NCBI GenBank assembly: GCA_036971715.1
Contig: JAVHJL010000005.1
Location: 2,418,001-2,482,000 of the forward strand
Source: Arthrobotrys musiformis
Taxonomy: Eukaryota > Ascomycota > Orbiliomycetes > Orbiliales > Orbiliaceae
DNA: 64,000 nt
Reading direction: 5' to 3'
Below the pieces are notes generated by a model that was not told where the DNA came from, did no database searches, and saw only the letters and a list, made by a program, of their open reading frames with translations. Positions 46,332 through 56,910 of the stretch are shown here, one piece after another. Both the position numbers and the translations under genes were made by a program. Within the stretch, counting starts at the first letter, position 1. Each line of letters opens with the position of its first letter.

Positions 46332-47790
46332 TTATGAGCTCTTCTTGACGCCCCACCACGCCCCGATCTCAAGACACTCCCCGCCGTTCAAGCCCTTGTT
46401 CTGGTGGAAATTCAGCATCAGGTCTCGGAACCACCAGTCCCAGTCCTCCTGCGGGATCTTATTCGCCTGCCGCAGCACGGGTTCCAGGTTTCTGATCAGG
46501 CTCGTGAATGTTTGTCTGGCGAGGATCCTAAGTCCTCGCGCGTCGTCGGAGACAAACATCTCCATGCTGCCCTTCCTCTCCCTTGGTTCGCTGTCGATGC
46601 TTCGCGTCTCGTCTGAGATGGTGTGGGATTGAGGTGCCGACTTGCTGCTCTCTGTCGATCGCCGGGGTTCGGTCGTGGATGTGAGCGAGGTGAGGGATCT
46701 GTTTTCCAGGGTTCCTGTGACCAAAGATACGGGTTTTCCCTCCCAGTGCGGGTTATCTAATGGTAGAGCGTACCGTCTGTTCCTGATCTGCCCCAGTGAT
46801 TTCTCCATGGCCATGAGGGACTGCTGGCTGGTGCAGGGGATGATGGGGAGGTGTTTTGTGGTGAGGAAGTGGGTGATCCATCGGTTGTAGTCCTGGATGT
46901 ATGAGTTTTCGGACTTGTGGTTGAACCTGGTGGATGCGGTCATGGGGTATGCGCCGCTCCTGGAGGAGGGCGGGATGGCGGAGGGGGAGAGGCAGCGGAT
47001 GGTGTGGTCGGAGCATTGAACCTCTAAAGTCCCACCGACGCTGAGGATCCTGAGGTATTCTTCGAGCAAAGCCTCGGAGCTGGGGTGGCAGAGGGTCATC
47101 TCGCGGACCATTACATAATCGAATTCACCGGTAGCAAAGGGGAGGGGCAGGTGGAGGATGTTGTGTTTGACGAAGCGGAAGTTGACGTTGGACATTTCGG
47201 GGCAATTGCGGACGATGTCCATGCCGGTGAAGCGGACGTCGGTTCTTCCTCTTGAAGAAAACTCGTCGGAGATGGAAGCGATCCAGAGGCCGGAGCCGCA
47301 GCCGACGTCGAGGACGTTGGAGGGGATGTCGGAGGGGGTGGGGAATTCGGCGGCGTGGACGGAGCCGAAGACCTCGGTGAAGATGTGGTGGAGGAGATTC
47401 TGGCGGTTGACTTCCTGTTGGTCGCAGGGGAGGGGGTAGGGGATGGAGTCGTGGGTGGTGCCGGCGTAGCGCCTGGAGCGCTTGTAGTGGTAGTTTGGGT
47501 GGAGGGGGCGGCCCATGAAGAACTGCGGGTCCTTGCGCCCTCTTTCCCTTTCTCCTGTATGAGAGGAGAGGTCGACGGGGAGGGGGGTACTGAGAGGGAG
47601 GGGGACCAGGCGGGTGGTAGGTCGGTGGTACTGGAAGGCGGGGGAGAGGCCGGGCTCCATCATCTTGGCGACGCAGGTGGAGGCCTTGTCGGGGGGGTGC
47701 GATGACGGGCAGGTGTAGATGAAGCCTTATTATCACTATCAGTCTCTGTCTCAGACAGTATTATGGGGAAGACGTACCGGTGAAGTCCAT
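46332..47790 (-). CDS. SAM-dependent methyltransferase-like protein (fungal, class I fold)
   Basis: Two exons: a 13-nt first exon (47790-47778, encoding MDFT plus one base) and 47725-46332, total 468 residues. The join gives MDFTGFIYTCPSSHPPDKAS, with an in-frame start near the SAM domain. Motif I VLDVGCGSGLWIASIS is at about 142-157, followed by FTGMDIV and NVNFRFVKHNILHLPLPFATGEFDYVMVREM, a class I methyltransferase layout. An insertion-rich C-terminal half with Ser/Thr/Arg blocks ends with QEDWDWWFRDLMLNFHQN and WWGVKKSS. It resembles the large fungal family of LaeA/UMTA-like proteins, but substrate and partner are unknown. The next gene upstream (CCR4) is divergent. The tiny first exon makes the exact N-terminus the least certain part. 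Confidence 0.75.
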
Positions 47791-49852
47791 TTAGTCGGGC
47801 ATTCTTTCTTATATATATACTGTTGGAGGTATGTGATGATGGGGAGATGAAGGGAGAAAGAAGCTATGGCATGTGGCGCCCAGGATGAGACAAACAGATT
47901 CAGCCAGTGCACGGCCCTACCATACTATACCATAACTATACCATACTACATCGTATCATATTATACTGTAGAAGGAACTATTCAGGCGGTTTCGAGGATG
48001 CAGATGGGCAGAGTTTTCCTTTACCCATCGGCTGGTTGTCGACATATATCCGTGGCATCGTATCAGGTCATGATGTATGTATGTATGTATGTCTGGTACC
48101 TGCAGCTTGACGGGTGCCACTGATATGCTGCATTGCATATACGACACTACACTACACCATACTACACCATACTATACTATACGATACGATACGACAGTAC
48201 AGCCGGAATGGAACTGCACATAAATACATCATATGGATGTAAATATAATATAAATAAATATCATCGGGGTTGGTAATTGATCCAGGAACCGTTCTGCAGC
48301 TTAGTGCAGTGCCCCTTAGCTTGGCCTGGCACTAGTACCAACTGGCAGTTACTGACCTTGTATCTGTCCGGACAATCGATAGAACCCCGGTCGGACCAGC
48401 CAGATCCAGATCCACACAGTCTGGTCCACGGTAGCATGATACACCTTCTTATTTACACATTCCTTGAGTATATATTATGTGGAGATGTTTTGTATCTGGT
48501 GTGATGTGATAGTATATACTCGAGAGAGCATTCCTGGGGTATATACTACACTATACTATGATACTGTACTACTGTGATAGATCCGACGATGCATTCCTGA
48601 CTCCCTACTTACCCAGGCAGTTAGCGTATATAGTAGAATAGCATTGTTGGCAGCAACTGCCCCGACGAATGGAATGGCCGTATATTATTATCATCTCTGT
48701 TGAAGTTGTAGTCGAGTAGAGGAGAGGAGACTAAGAATAGCCTCGAGAACAACATCAAACCTCAAACATCATCAAACATCCAACCTCTCCTCTATTCCTT
48801 CCTCCATTCTCCTCCTCTTTTATCGCATCGTATCATATCATACCTATCCACAAGGCTCGTTCTGGATCTCTCCTGCCAAACAGGTACGTATCTTCTGTTA
48901 TACTCGTTGGTCGAGGATGGTTTGATCAGTCTGGTCGGGTCTGTTTGATGGAGGTCTGGCTGCATGGATTGGATAGCCGGGCGGACATGGGTTCTCTTCC
49001 CTCCCATACCATCCACACATCCACATACCATACATACCATCCCATACCATACTACACCATACTATACCTGGCCTGACCTTACCTTTGTCTCTGTGCTGGT
49101 GCCGTGCTGCTGTGATTGATGTTGATGTTGATGTTGTTTCAGACCTCCACAGAACCCATCGCCACCCGTGCATGATACCCTCTGTTGTATACATCACCAT
49201 CTTCTGATCATCTTCACCATCCGTTGCTGTGGCTCGTCGTGCTGATCGGATCTCTGCTGGCTCGTTTCTAGATTCGATTCCCCACCTCCATCCATCTACC
49301 CATATGTACACTATACTCGTACAGTAGAGAGAGAGAGTAAACCCCCTTCGATCCTTCCCCACGCCTCGGTACCAACGTAAGCACCTCCCCCGCCCTTTCC
49401 ATCGTCTTTATATCCTCCCCTGTCCGTTGGAGTAGAAGAAAGAGAGGAAGAAAGAAAGCTTGTGACTGAATTTTCAATCTCTCTCTATCTCTTTAGAACG
49501 AACGAAAAAAAAGCTTCTCACACCCTCTTTTCCCTTTCTGTCCTCTGAATCCGAAAAAACCAAATCAAATCAAATCCCGACCTATCTTCCTTTTCCTCCG
49601 ACAGATCGACGAAATACCCATCTCGGTGGAATAGCCGGTGCTCATACATCTATCATCCATACATGAAGAAGGACCGCGGGAGGCTCGGTATACATTTTCG
49701 TCTCTCCCTTTTTTTTTTTGGGGCCCGCTGACCTTCTCCCGCCAACTTCCCTGTGCTGTGCTTTCATCGTTTTACCACACAGACACCAACATCACCTAGC
49801 CTCCCCTCATCCATCACCACCATCAACAACATCAACAACATACGGCCGTCTG
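47791..49852. other. Divergent promoter region between the methyltransferase and CCR4 genes
   Basis: 2 kb with no supported gene. It is rich in ACTATACC/ATACTAC-type imperfect repeats (47,915-47,970, 48,148-48,195 and 49,020-49,070) and has an ATGT microsatellite at 48073-48092. The last 400 nt are CT-rich and form a plausible long leader for CCR4. Confidence 0.5.
48073..48092. repeat. ATGT tetranucleotide microsatellite
   Basis: Five ATGT units in non-coding DNA. Confidence 0.95.
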
Positions 49853-52320
49853 ATGTCTGAGAGCCAGGTCTATCAGCAACAACCGCCGCACTTCCAGACA
49901 AGAAACTTCATTCCGTTCCGTCTAGGCAGGGGATCATCTCCTCGACCTAATGACACCCCGTCGCCCTCTCGATCCCCCGCCCCCCAGTCTCCAGGTTCCT
50001 TCGGCATGTACAGCCAACCCCCCCAGCAAGCCCAAGGGCACCCTCACATGCTCATAAACGCCGCCGGCCAACCTCACACACGGTACATGCAAAAAAACAT
50101 CGCCCAATCCTTCCAAGCTCAACACCAACATCACCAACCCCTCCACCAACCCCAGCAACCCTCCCAGCTCTCCGACAGGGTCCTCGCCCATCCCGGTGCC
50201 AATAACTCTCAAAATGGTCTTTCCGGACATCAACATACATACTCCGGTGGCACAATTGGAGCATCCGCCTTCGCAAGCCAGCAGCAGCAGCAGCAACAAC
50301 AGCAGCAAGCTCAAGCTCAACAGCAGCAGCAGCAGCATCTGTCAAACGGTGTCGCCTCATCCATCCAATCGAATGTCAACGTGTCCGGTCATTGGGAAAA
50401 ACAGCTTCAACTCGCTCAGATCTCTCGCCAAAGCGGCTCCCCCCACCACCAAGCTCGGGTGGCCGCGACGAAGGCGAAGCCCGGTTCGGGACCCAAGGGA
50501 GGTTCCACCGTGCTGACGACAGCAGAGGACAACGAAGAAGATGGGTCGACCGGTGCCAACGAGAACGAGAAACGCCCGATACAACAGCGGAAGCTCACCG
50601 AGAAAGACAAACGCCAGGAATGGTTCGCATTAGACTTTGGCGGCCAGGGACTCCGAGCTCTTGCCGAGAACCTCTTCAACTACACCTTCCTGGACAAGCT
50701 CTACATCAACCACAACCAATTGAAGTCGCTCCCGTCGTCTATCGGCAAGCTCAAGCTCCTGACCTATCTGGACGCCTCCAACAATCTGCTGACAGAGATC
50801 CCCGCGGAAATCGGAATGCTGACAAACCTGAAGACCCTCCTCCTTTTCGACAATCACATACAAAACCTGCCCGGCGAGATGGGGACGCTTTTCCAGCTTG
50901 AGATTCTCGGTATCGAGGGAAATCCCTTGAAGGACAACCTGCGCACCAAGATTGCCACGGATGGAACTTCTGCCCTGATCAACTACCTGCTCGAGAGCAG
51001 CCAAAGTAAGTTTGTCCCAAGCTCAGGAAGTGTATATATATATATAAAAGGAAGGAAGGCTGACATTTTGGGGACAATTCAGTCGATTTGCCGGAGCCGA
51101 CGAGAGAATGGAACGTCCTGGACGGGTCGACACTCGAGGGAAAGCCGTCAACCGAAGGAGACCCTCACAAGTTCAGCATGGTCTCTTACAACATCCTCTG
51201 CGAGAAATACGCGACACCGCAAGCTTACGGATACGTGCCCTCGTGGGCTTTGGCTTGGGATTACCGAAAGAGCCTCATCAGCAACGACATTCTGAGCGCC
51301 AATGCGGATATCGTGTGTTTGCAGGAAGTCGATCTCAACAACTTTGAAGACTACTTGAGCCCGGCCATGGCTTATCAGGACTACAAGGGCGCTATTTTCC
51401 AGAAGACACGAGCACGCAACTTTGGGGCGCAGGAAACCCGTCAAGTCGATGGCTGTGCTATCTTCTGGAAGACGACCAAGTTCAACCTGCTGGATAAACA
51501 AGTTATTAACTTCCAGCAGCTTGCCATCAATCGTCCCGACATGAAGAAAGCCACCGACATCTTCAACCGGGTCATGCCCAGAGACGACGTCGCCACGATA
51601 ATCTACTTGGAAAACAAGCTCACCGGAGGCCGGATGATTGTTGCCAACGCCCATCTGTTCTGGAACCCTGTCTTCGAGGACGTCAAGCTCATCCAGACCG
51701 CCGTGCTGATGGAGGAACTCGCCAAGCTCGCCAACAAATACGTCGCCAACCCTCCACCGTCCAAGATCCAGAAGGTCGAAGGGCAAGACGAAATCCCGGA
51801 AGTCAAATACCCCAACGGCGCCAGCATTCCCCTGGTGGTTTGCGGCGATTTCAATTCGCTGGGAGACAGCGGCGTGTACGAGCTGATGACCAAGGGATCC
51901 ATCGACGCGCACCATCCGACCCTGGGAGGAAGGGACTACGGCCCGTACAGCGAGGGAGGAATCTCACATCCGTTCAACCTCAAGTCGGCGTACTCGATCT
52001 TCCCTGATTTCCCGTTCACGAACTACACGCCCGGTTTCAGCGGGGTTATCGACTACATTTGGTATTCGACCAACTGCATGCAGGTAACGGGTCTTCTAGG
52101 CGAGGTCGACAAGGATTACATGAGCAAAGTGGCCGGCTTCCCGAACGTCCACTTCCCCAGCGAGTAAGTTTTTTTCGACCGATTCGTCTTGATACGCGCA
52201 CTAACGTGTTTCTCCTCTAGCCATCTCATGATACAAGCCGAGTTCTACATGAAGCCACCCAGAAAGGAGGTCCAGAAACCGCCGCCTCCAGACTTTGGGG
52301 TGACTTCTTCCCGCAAGTAG
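49853..52320 (+). CDS. CCR4: CCR4 poly(A) deadenylase, catalytic subunit of CCR4-NOT
   Basis: 3'-5' poly(A) exonuclease that starts cytoplasmic mRNA decay. Exons are 49853-51005, 51083-52163 and 52221-52320 (777 residues). The N-terminus is Pro/Gln-rich with a polyQ tract near 143-163. Leucine-rich repeats from about 265 to 370 (LDKLYINHNQLKSLPSSIG and following) bind the NOT1 scaffold through CAF1. The EEP nuclease domain has LCEKYA, VCLQEVD with Glu466, NAHLFWNP, GDFNS with Asp640 and Asn642, and a catalytic SDHL-type motif reconstituted across the last intron with Asp745 and His746. All catalytic residues are intact. An in-frame upstream frame reaches 49718, but the first ATG followed by the family start MSESQVYQ is at 49853. 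Confidence 0.95.
50278..50337 (+). repeat. Glutamine-coding CAG-rich tract in CCR4
   Basis: In-frame CAG/CAA codons encode roughly QQQQQQQQQ, AQAQ, then QQQQQQ in the N-terminal disordered region. Length variation here would not break the frame. Confidence 0.85.
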
Positions 52321-53637
52321 AGAGGGACCGGTTACACAATTTTCCTTTTTTCTCAAGTAGGACCAAGCTATTACATTTAGGACAAGTAGCGGAAAGATAC
52401 CCATTTCCGACACATTCTCCGCTTGTATAGTATTCACCTTTTTCTTTTGATCTTTACTCCCTAGCAGGTTATAGCTTGGCTCGAAAAGGATGGAGGATGG
52501 TTGGTTCACGACGGTAGATGGCGCACGAAATTTATGTTATTTTGCGAAGGGGGGGCATAGAAGATGGTTTATGTTTCTTGCATTTACTTTTTCGACTAAT
52601 GCTGGGTCGGTCTATTAACATGATATGTCCGTCACAAGATTATCCCTTGACACCGGCGTGGGCCTAGGTGTTAACGCGTCCATCTTAACTCTTCTGCGGG
52701 CTCTAGATCCATACTTCCCGTGCATCTTTTGTTATCCGCTATCTACTAACTTACTTTTCAAGGTATTTTCTCCTGTCAGCTTTGTTGTATACCATGTGTG
52801 TTATGCGCCATGCCATGTCTCCTTTCCTCGAGGCTTCCTTCTTCTTCTTTTCTCCTCGTTCTCGTCTCCTCCTCTACGCTTCCGGTATATAATGTTTTCT
52901 TCTCTCTCATGCATGTCCACTCTAACCTCTCCTCCCTTTGCTCCTTCTCGTCCTCCTGTTCCTCTGTTTCGCCCAGTCCTTGTTATGCAATTCTTTCTGT
53001 TTTCCATGTCCTCCTTTTCTTTTTACTGTGTTTTCGTGGGTCTTCTTCGGGTATCGCGTGGAGTATAAAATCCGTCTTGTTCCTCGAAATTTCCTTTCTG
53101 TCAACCTTCCTATAAACCCGTGCGCCTCGATATCTTGTCTTCCGAGCTTGTGTCGTAGTGTGCTATCTGTCTCCCCTGTCGTTTCCTCTACTCTTTGTAT
53201 AAGCTCTTCTCTTTTTCTTTTGGATGCTAGTTTTCGTATATTTCTTTTTTTTTATCTTTTATCTCTCTGTCAACTGTTTTTCTTCTATATTATTTTGTGC
53301 TCGTCTCTCGTTTTGTGCGGTATGGCGTCGGAATGGAATATAATATATCCTCCAACAGATAAATTCAAGCTTGCCTGTCGTAGATTTATATTCAGTATTT
53401 ATATTGAAGCTGAAGAGTAGCCAGTAGATGGTGGATAAACGTTGTTGAGCGATGCCAAGGAAAGGTACGCAATGTCAAGAGACTTGACGGCGGCGACGGC
53501 GGGTCACACAATTATTACCACCCACCTCCATCCCTCCTGCTCCTTCCTACAACAAACAATCAACCAACAAACGACGGCATCAAAGCTCCCCGGAAGCTCG
53601 AAGAACGACCGATCGGGGATAATACGCAGCTTTCGCC
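52321..53637. other. CCR4 3' flank and Vps5 promoter, no gene seen
   Basis: Mostly T- and CT-rich on the plus strand with open frames full of Ser/Leu/Phe that look like translated UTR. Upstream of the Vps5 start a CCACC-rich leader stretch begins near 53,515. Confidence 0.5.
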
Positions 53638-55714
53638 ATGAGTGGAGGTTTCGACGGACTCGATTTGAACTCACCCTGGGACGACCAGCCGTCCAGCGGT
53701 ATCCATGCTGGCGATGCTGGAGTTACCTCGCAGCCTAAGCTCGGTATGACTTTTATTACTTCCAGAACGGGAGGAGTGATGTGGTTTGTATAGCTTCAGC
53801 TAATGTTATTTTCAGATGATGCAGCAGCAGCAGCAGCGATAGGAGAACCACAAGCTACGACGACGACGAGTATTCCGTCCGCCCCCGCCGCTATAACAAC
53901 ATCGATACCCACCCGGGTAGTCCCATCCAAGACCCGCGGCCCACCCCGTCGAGGCGGGGGTACGGTCGCCAAACTCGAGGCGGTAGACGACTCTTTCAAC
54001 CCCCTCGGCCCGCTCGGTGGTATCAGCGATGACACCGAGGAACCTATTACCTCCCCGCTCGGACTGTCGGCGGAATTACCACCCCAGCCGCCGACGAAGG
54101 AGCCGGGTTCCAGAGGTGGGGCGAGGAGCGTTAGTACCGCTTCCGTGCCGAGTACTAGGGATCTGATGGAGAGTGTTAATTTGGAGGATGAGGATGAGGA
54201 GGATGGGTTGATGGGTGCTGGGGGGAGGAAAGCTAGATTGCCGCCGCCGGTGCCGGCTACGCCTACTAGGGAGACTGGGGGTCGGGCTATTCCTCCCAGT
54301 GTGCCTATTGAGTTGGCTGCTAAGCCGACGTTTGATATCCAAGTTGGGGATCCGCATAAGGTTGGCGATTTGACGAGCGCTCATATCGTCTACCAGGTTT
54401 CTACGAAGGTATTCTATTTTCTACAAGTGATTGGGGGGTTTTGGAGTTTTTACTAATTTTATGATTGTGGGGGTTAGACATCATCGAAAGCTTACAAGGT
54501 GCCTGAATTCACGGTCAGCCGGAGGTACAGAGACTTCCTGTGGCTGTATAACGCACTTATCGTGAGCAACCCGGGTATCATCGTCCCGCCTCCACCGGAG
54601 AAGCAACAGCTGGGACGGTTCGATCAGGATTTCGTCGAATCGCGCAGAGCTGCGCTGGAACGTATGCTCAACAAGATCGCTTTGCACCCGGTATTACAGC
54701 AGGACGGGGATCTCAAGATCTTTTTGGAGTCCGAGTCCTTTACCGTGGACATCAAACAGAAGGAAAGACAGGCCGCCAGCGCGGAGACCGCATCCGGCGG
54801 CGGTGGGGGGCTATTCGGTTTCGGAGTGGGCGGGGCGTTCTCCACGGCAGCGAAATTCGTGGAAACCGACGATTGGTTTTTGGACCGCAAGGCGTACCTG
54901 GACGCTCTGGAGGTTCAACTGAAGAATTTGATGAAATCGATCGATACGGTGATCAAGCAGAGGAAGGAGCTGGCGGAGTCGGCGAACGAGTTTGGAAATT
55001 CGCTGCATGCGCTTTCGGCGGTGGAGTTGAGCAATAATCTGTCGTCGCCGTTGGCTTCGTTGGCGGATTTACAGATCCGGTTGAGGGAGTTGTATGATCG
55101 CCAGGCGCAGCAGGATGTGCTCACGCTTGGGATTACGGTGGATGAGTACATTCGATTGATAGGATCGGTGAAGCTGGCGTTCCAGCAGCGACAGAAGGCG
55201 TTCCATTCGTGGCATGCGGCCGAGTCGGAGACGCAGAAGAAGAGGGCGACGTATGAGAAGCTGCAGAGGCAGGGGAAGTCGCAGGGGGATAGGTTGAATC
55301 AGATGCAGGCTGAGGTTGCGGATTCGGAGAAGAAGTTGCACCAGGCGAGGGTATTGTTCGATGAGATGGGGAGGTTGATGAAGAATGAATTGGAGAGGTT
55401 TGAGAAGGAGAAGGTGGAGGATTTCAAGAGTGGGGTGGAGACTTTCTTGGAGAGCGCGGTTGAGGCGCAGAAGGAGGTATGCTTCTTCTCTTTCATATAT
55501 AAATATTATATTGGAAACGAAAGTACTGATGCTGGGGATACAGGTCATCGAACTGTGGGAGACGTATCTGCTCCAATTGGACAGGGAGATCGCAGAGGAC
55601 GAGAGTCTGGCGGCCGAGGCGAAGAATCTCAGGATTGCGGACCCGCAGGAGAATATTCCCACATCGCCAGCGACTCCGGACACAGCAGCGGCGACAGCTT
55701 CCGAAGAGCAGTGA
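53638..55714 (+). CDS. VPS5: Retromer sorting nexin Vps5 (SNX1/SNX2 type, PX-BAR)
   Basis: Membrane-bending sorting nexin that partners Vps17 in the retromer to return receptors from endosome to Golgi. Exons are 53638-53743, 53816-54408, 54478-55476 and 55544-55714 (622 residues). A disordered Pro/Ala/Asp N-terminus precedes a PX domain at about 207-320 with the phosphoinositide-binding SRRYRDFLWLY, PPPPEKQ and ESRRAALERML motifs. The rest is a BAR domain of long amphipathic helices (LGNSLHALSAVELSN-type spacing, Gln/Lys/Glu-rich coils) ending with ...IAEDESLAAEAKNLRIADPQ. Order and length match fungal Vps5. The next gene, Los1, is in the same direction 1.2 kb downstream, with no sign of cotranscription. 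Confidence 0.9.
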
Positions 55715-56910
55715 GACTAACTTTTTTTAAAAACAAAATTCTTGCGACTTGCATAATTTTTAACGTGAAATGAAAAGACACATTGAAATCGAATGAGACG
55801 AGGCGAGGATAGTGAGCGTTTTATTCATAATGGTTAATAATACTACTACTACTTTACTCTTGATATCCCCCTTCTTTTCGTTACGGAGTATCTATCTATC
55901 TCCAGTACATTTAATATTTATGTATGAATTACGACCCCGCCCTGGACCTGGTGGGAAAGACCACCCCGCTTGACGAACTATTCGAGAACGGTTTAGGCCG
56001 GCCGGTTACAGAGTTAGCGCGGGTGTTTGAAAAGAGGCTAGTTAAAGGTTAAGATATCTGCATGAGAGCTCGTTTGGGATATACTGTATTATGTACTGAC
56101 ATGAGCATCGGATGTGTCCACGTGCGTGCTTCCTCACTGTACCCCTCTGCTCTACTCTATTCTATTCGAATGTTAGTTTGTGGGAGGTAGAGTGTATAGT
56201 GGATAGCGTATATTGTATTATATTGTATAGGTAATCTTGTGAAGTTATATATATACAAAAAAAAAAAAAAAAAAAAAAAAAAAAGCGGTGAGGAATGCAG
56301 GTATGAGGTGTGCATTGTGTGATGAATAATACCTGTCCCCACCAATAATTGTCCAATGACCACGGTCCTCTGCACGAGGATGCATGTTCGATGTCTCGCT
56401 TCAAATTTGTCGTCGTCCGTCGAACTCGAACTGTCTCGTTCTGGAAGGCAAAGCAGATCAGATTGTGCACAGTTGGTCTGGCGAGCATAAAATTATTTTT
56501 TGGGAAACCTCACCACCAACCAACCACATTCGATTCCATTCAACCTCCCATCCACCACCACCTCCTCCCTTCGAACCTGCAGGATTCATTCGTACCCATC
56601 GTCGTCGATAAGCCGACTCATTGGCCTCGCTGCCCGAATCCTTCGACCAAAAACCACCCGTTTGCCCAAGTTTGTGATCCGCATCTTTGACTGATCGCTT
56701 GCAAAGGTGGCTACTGTCCGAGCTGTCCAAATCGCGCACTACCAGCTACCAGCTGGCCGGCGGTAGCAGCCGCCAAATACTCTCCTCCTCTTTTTCTTTT
56801 CTCTTCCTTTTTTTGGTTTCTCTCTCCATCGACTCCTTTCTTCCCTTGACTCCTCCTCCTGGGAATACTGCTTTGAGAGAATTTTTTTATTGTTTGTTTG
56901 TCTTGAAGCC
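55715..56910. other. Vps5 3' flank and exportin-T promoter
   Basis: Includes a 28-nt A tract at 56257-56284 and a CACGTGCG E-box at 56118-56125. The last 350 nt are a CT-rich leader with ACC/CCA repeats. No gene was recognised. Confidence 0.5.
56257..56284. repeat. Oligo-A tract (28 A)
   Basis: The longest uninterrupted A run in the window, in the Vps5/exportin-T intergenic region. Confidence 0.95.

Noticed and set aside
47125..47736. 203-codon minus-strand frame rich in Pro, Leu, Arg and His
   Set aside because: It overlaps the methyltransferase gene in another phase; the methyltransferase frame holds the GCGSG motif and is clearly the coding one.
52625..53420. Overlapping Ser/Leu/Phe-rich plus-strand frames after CCR4
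   Set aside because: CT-rich non-coding sequence stays open by composition; no family resemblance and no start context.
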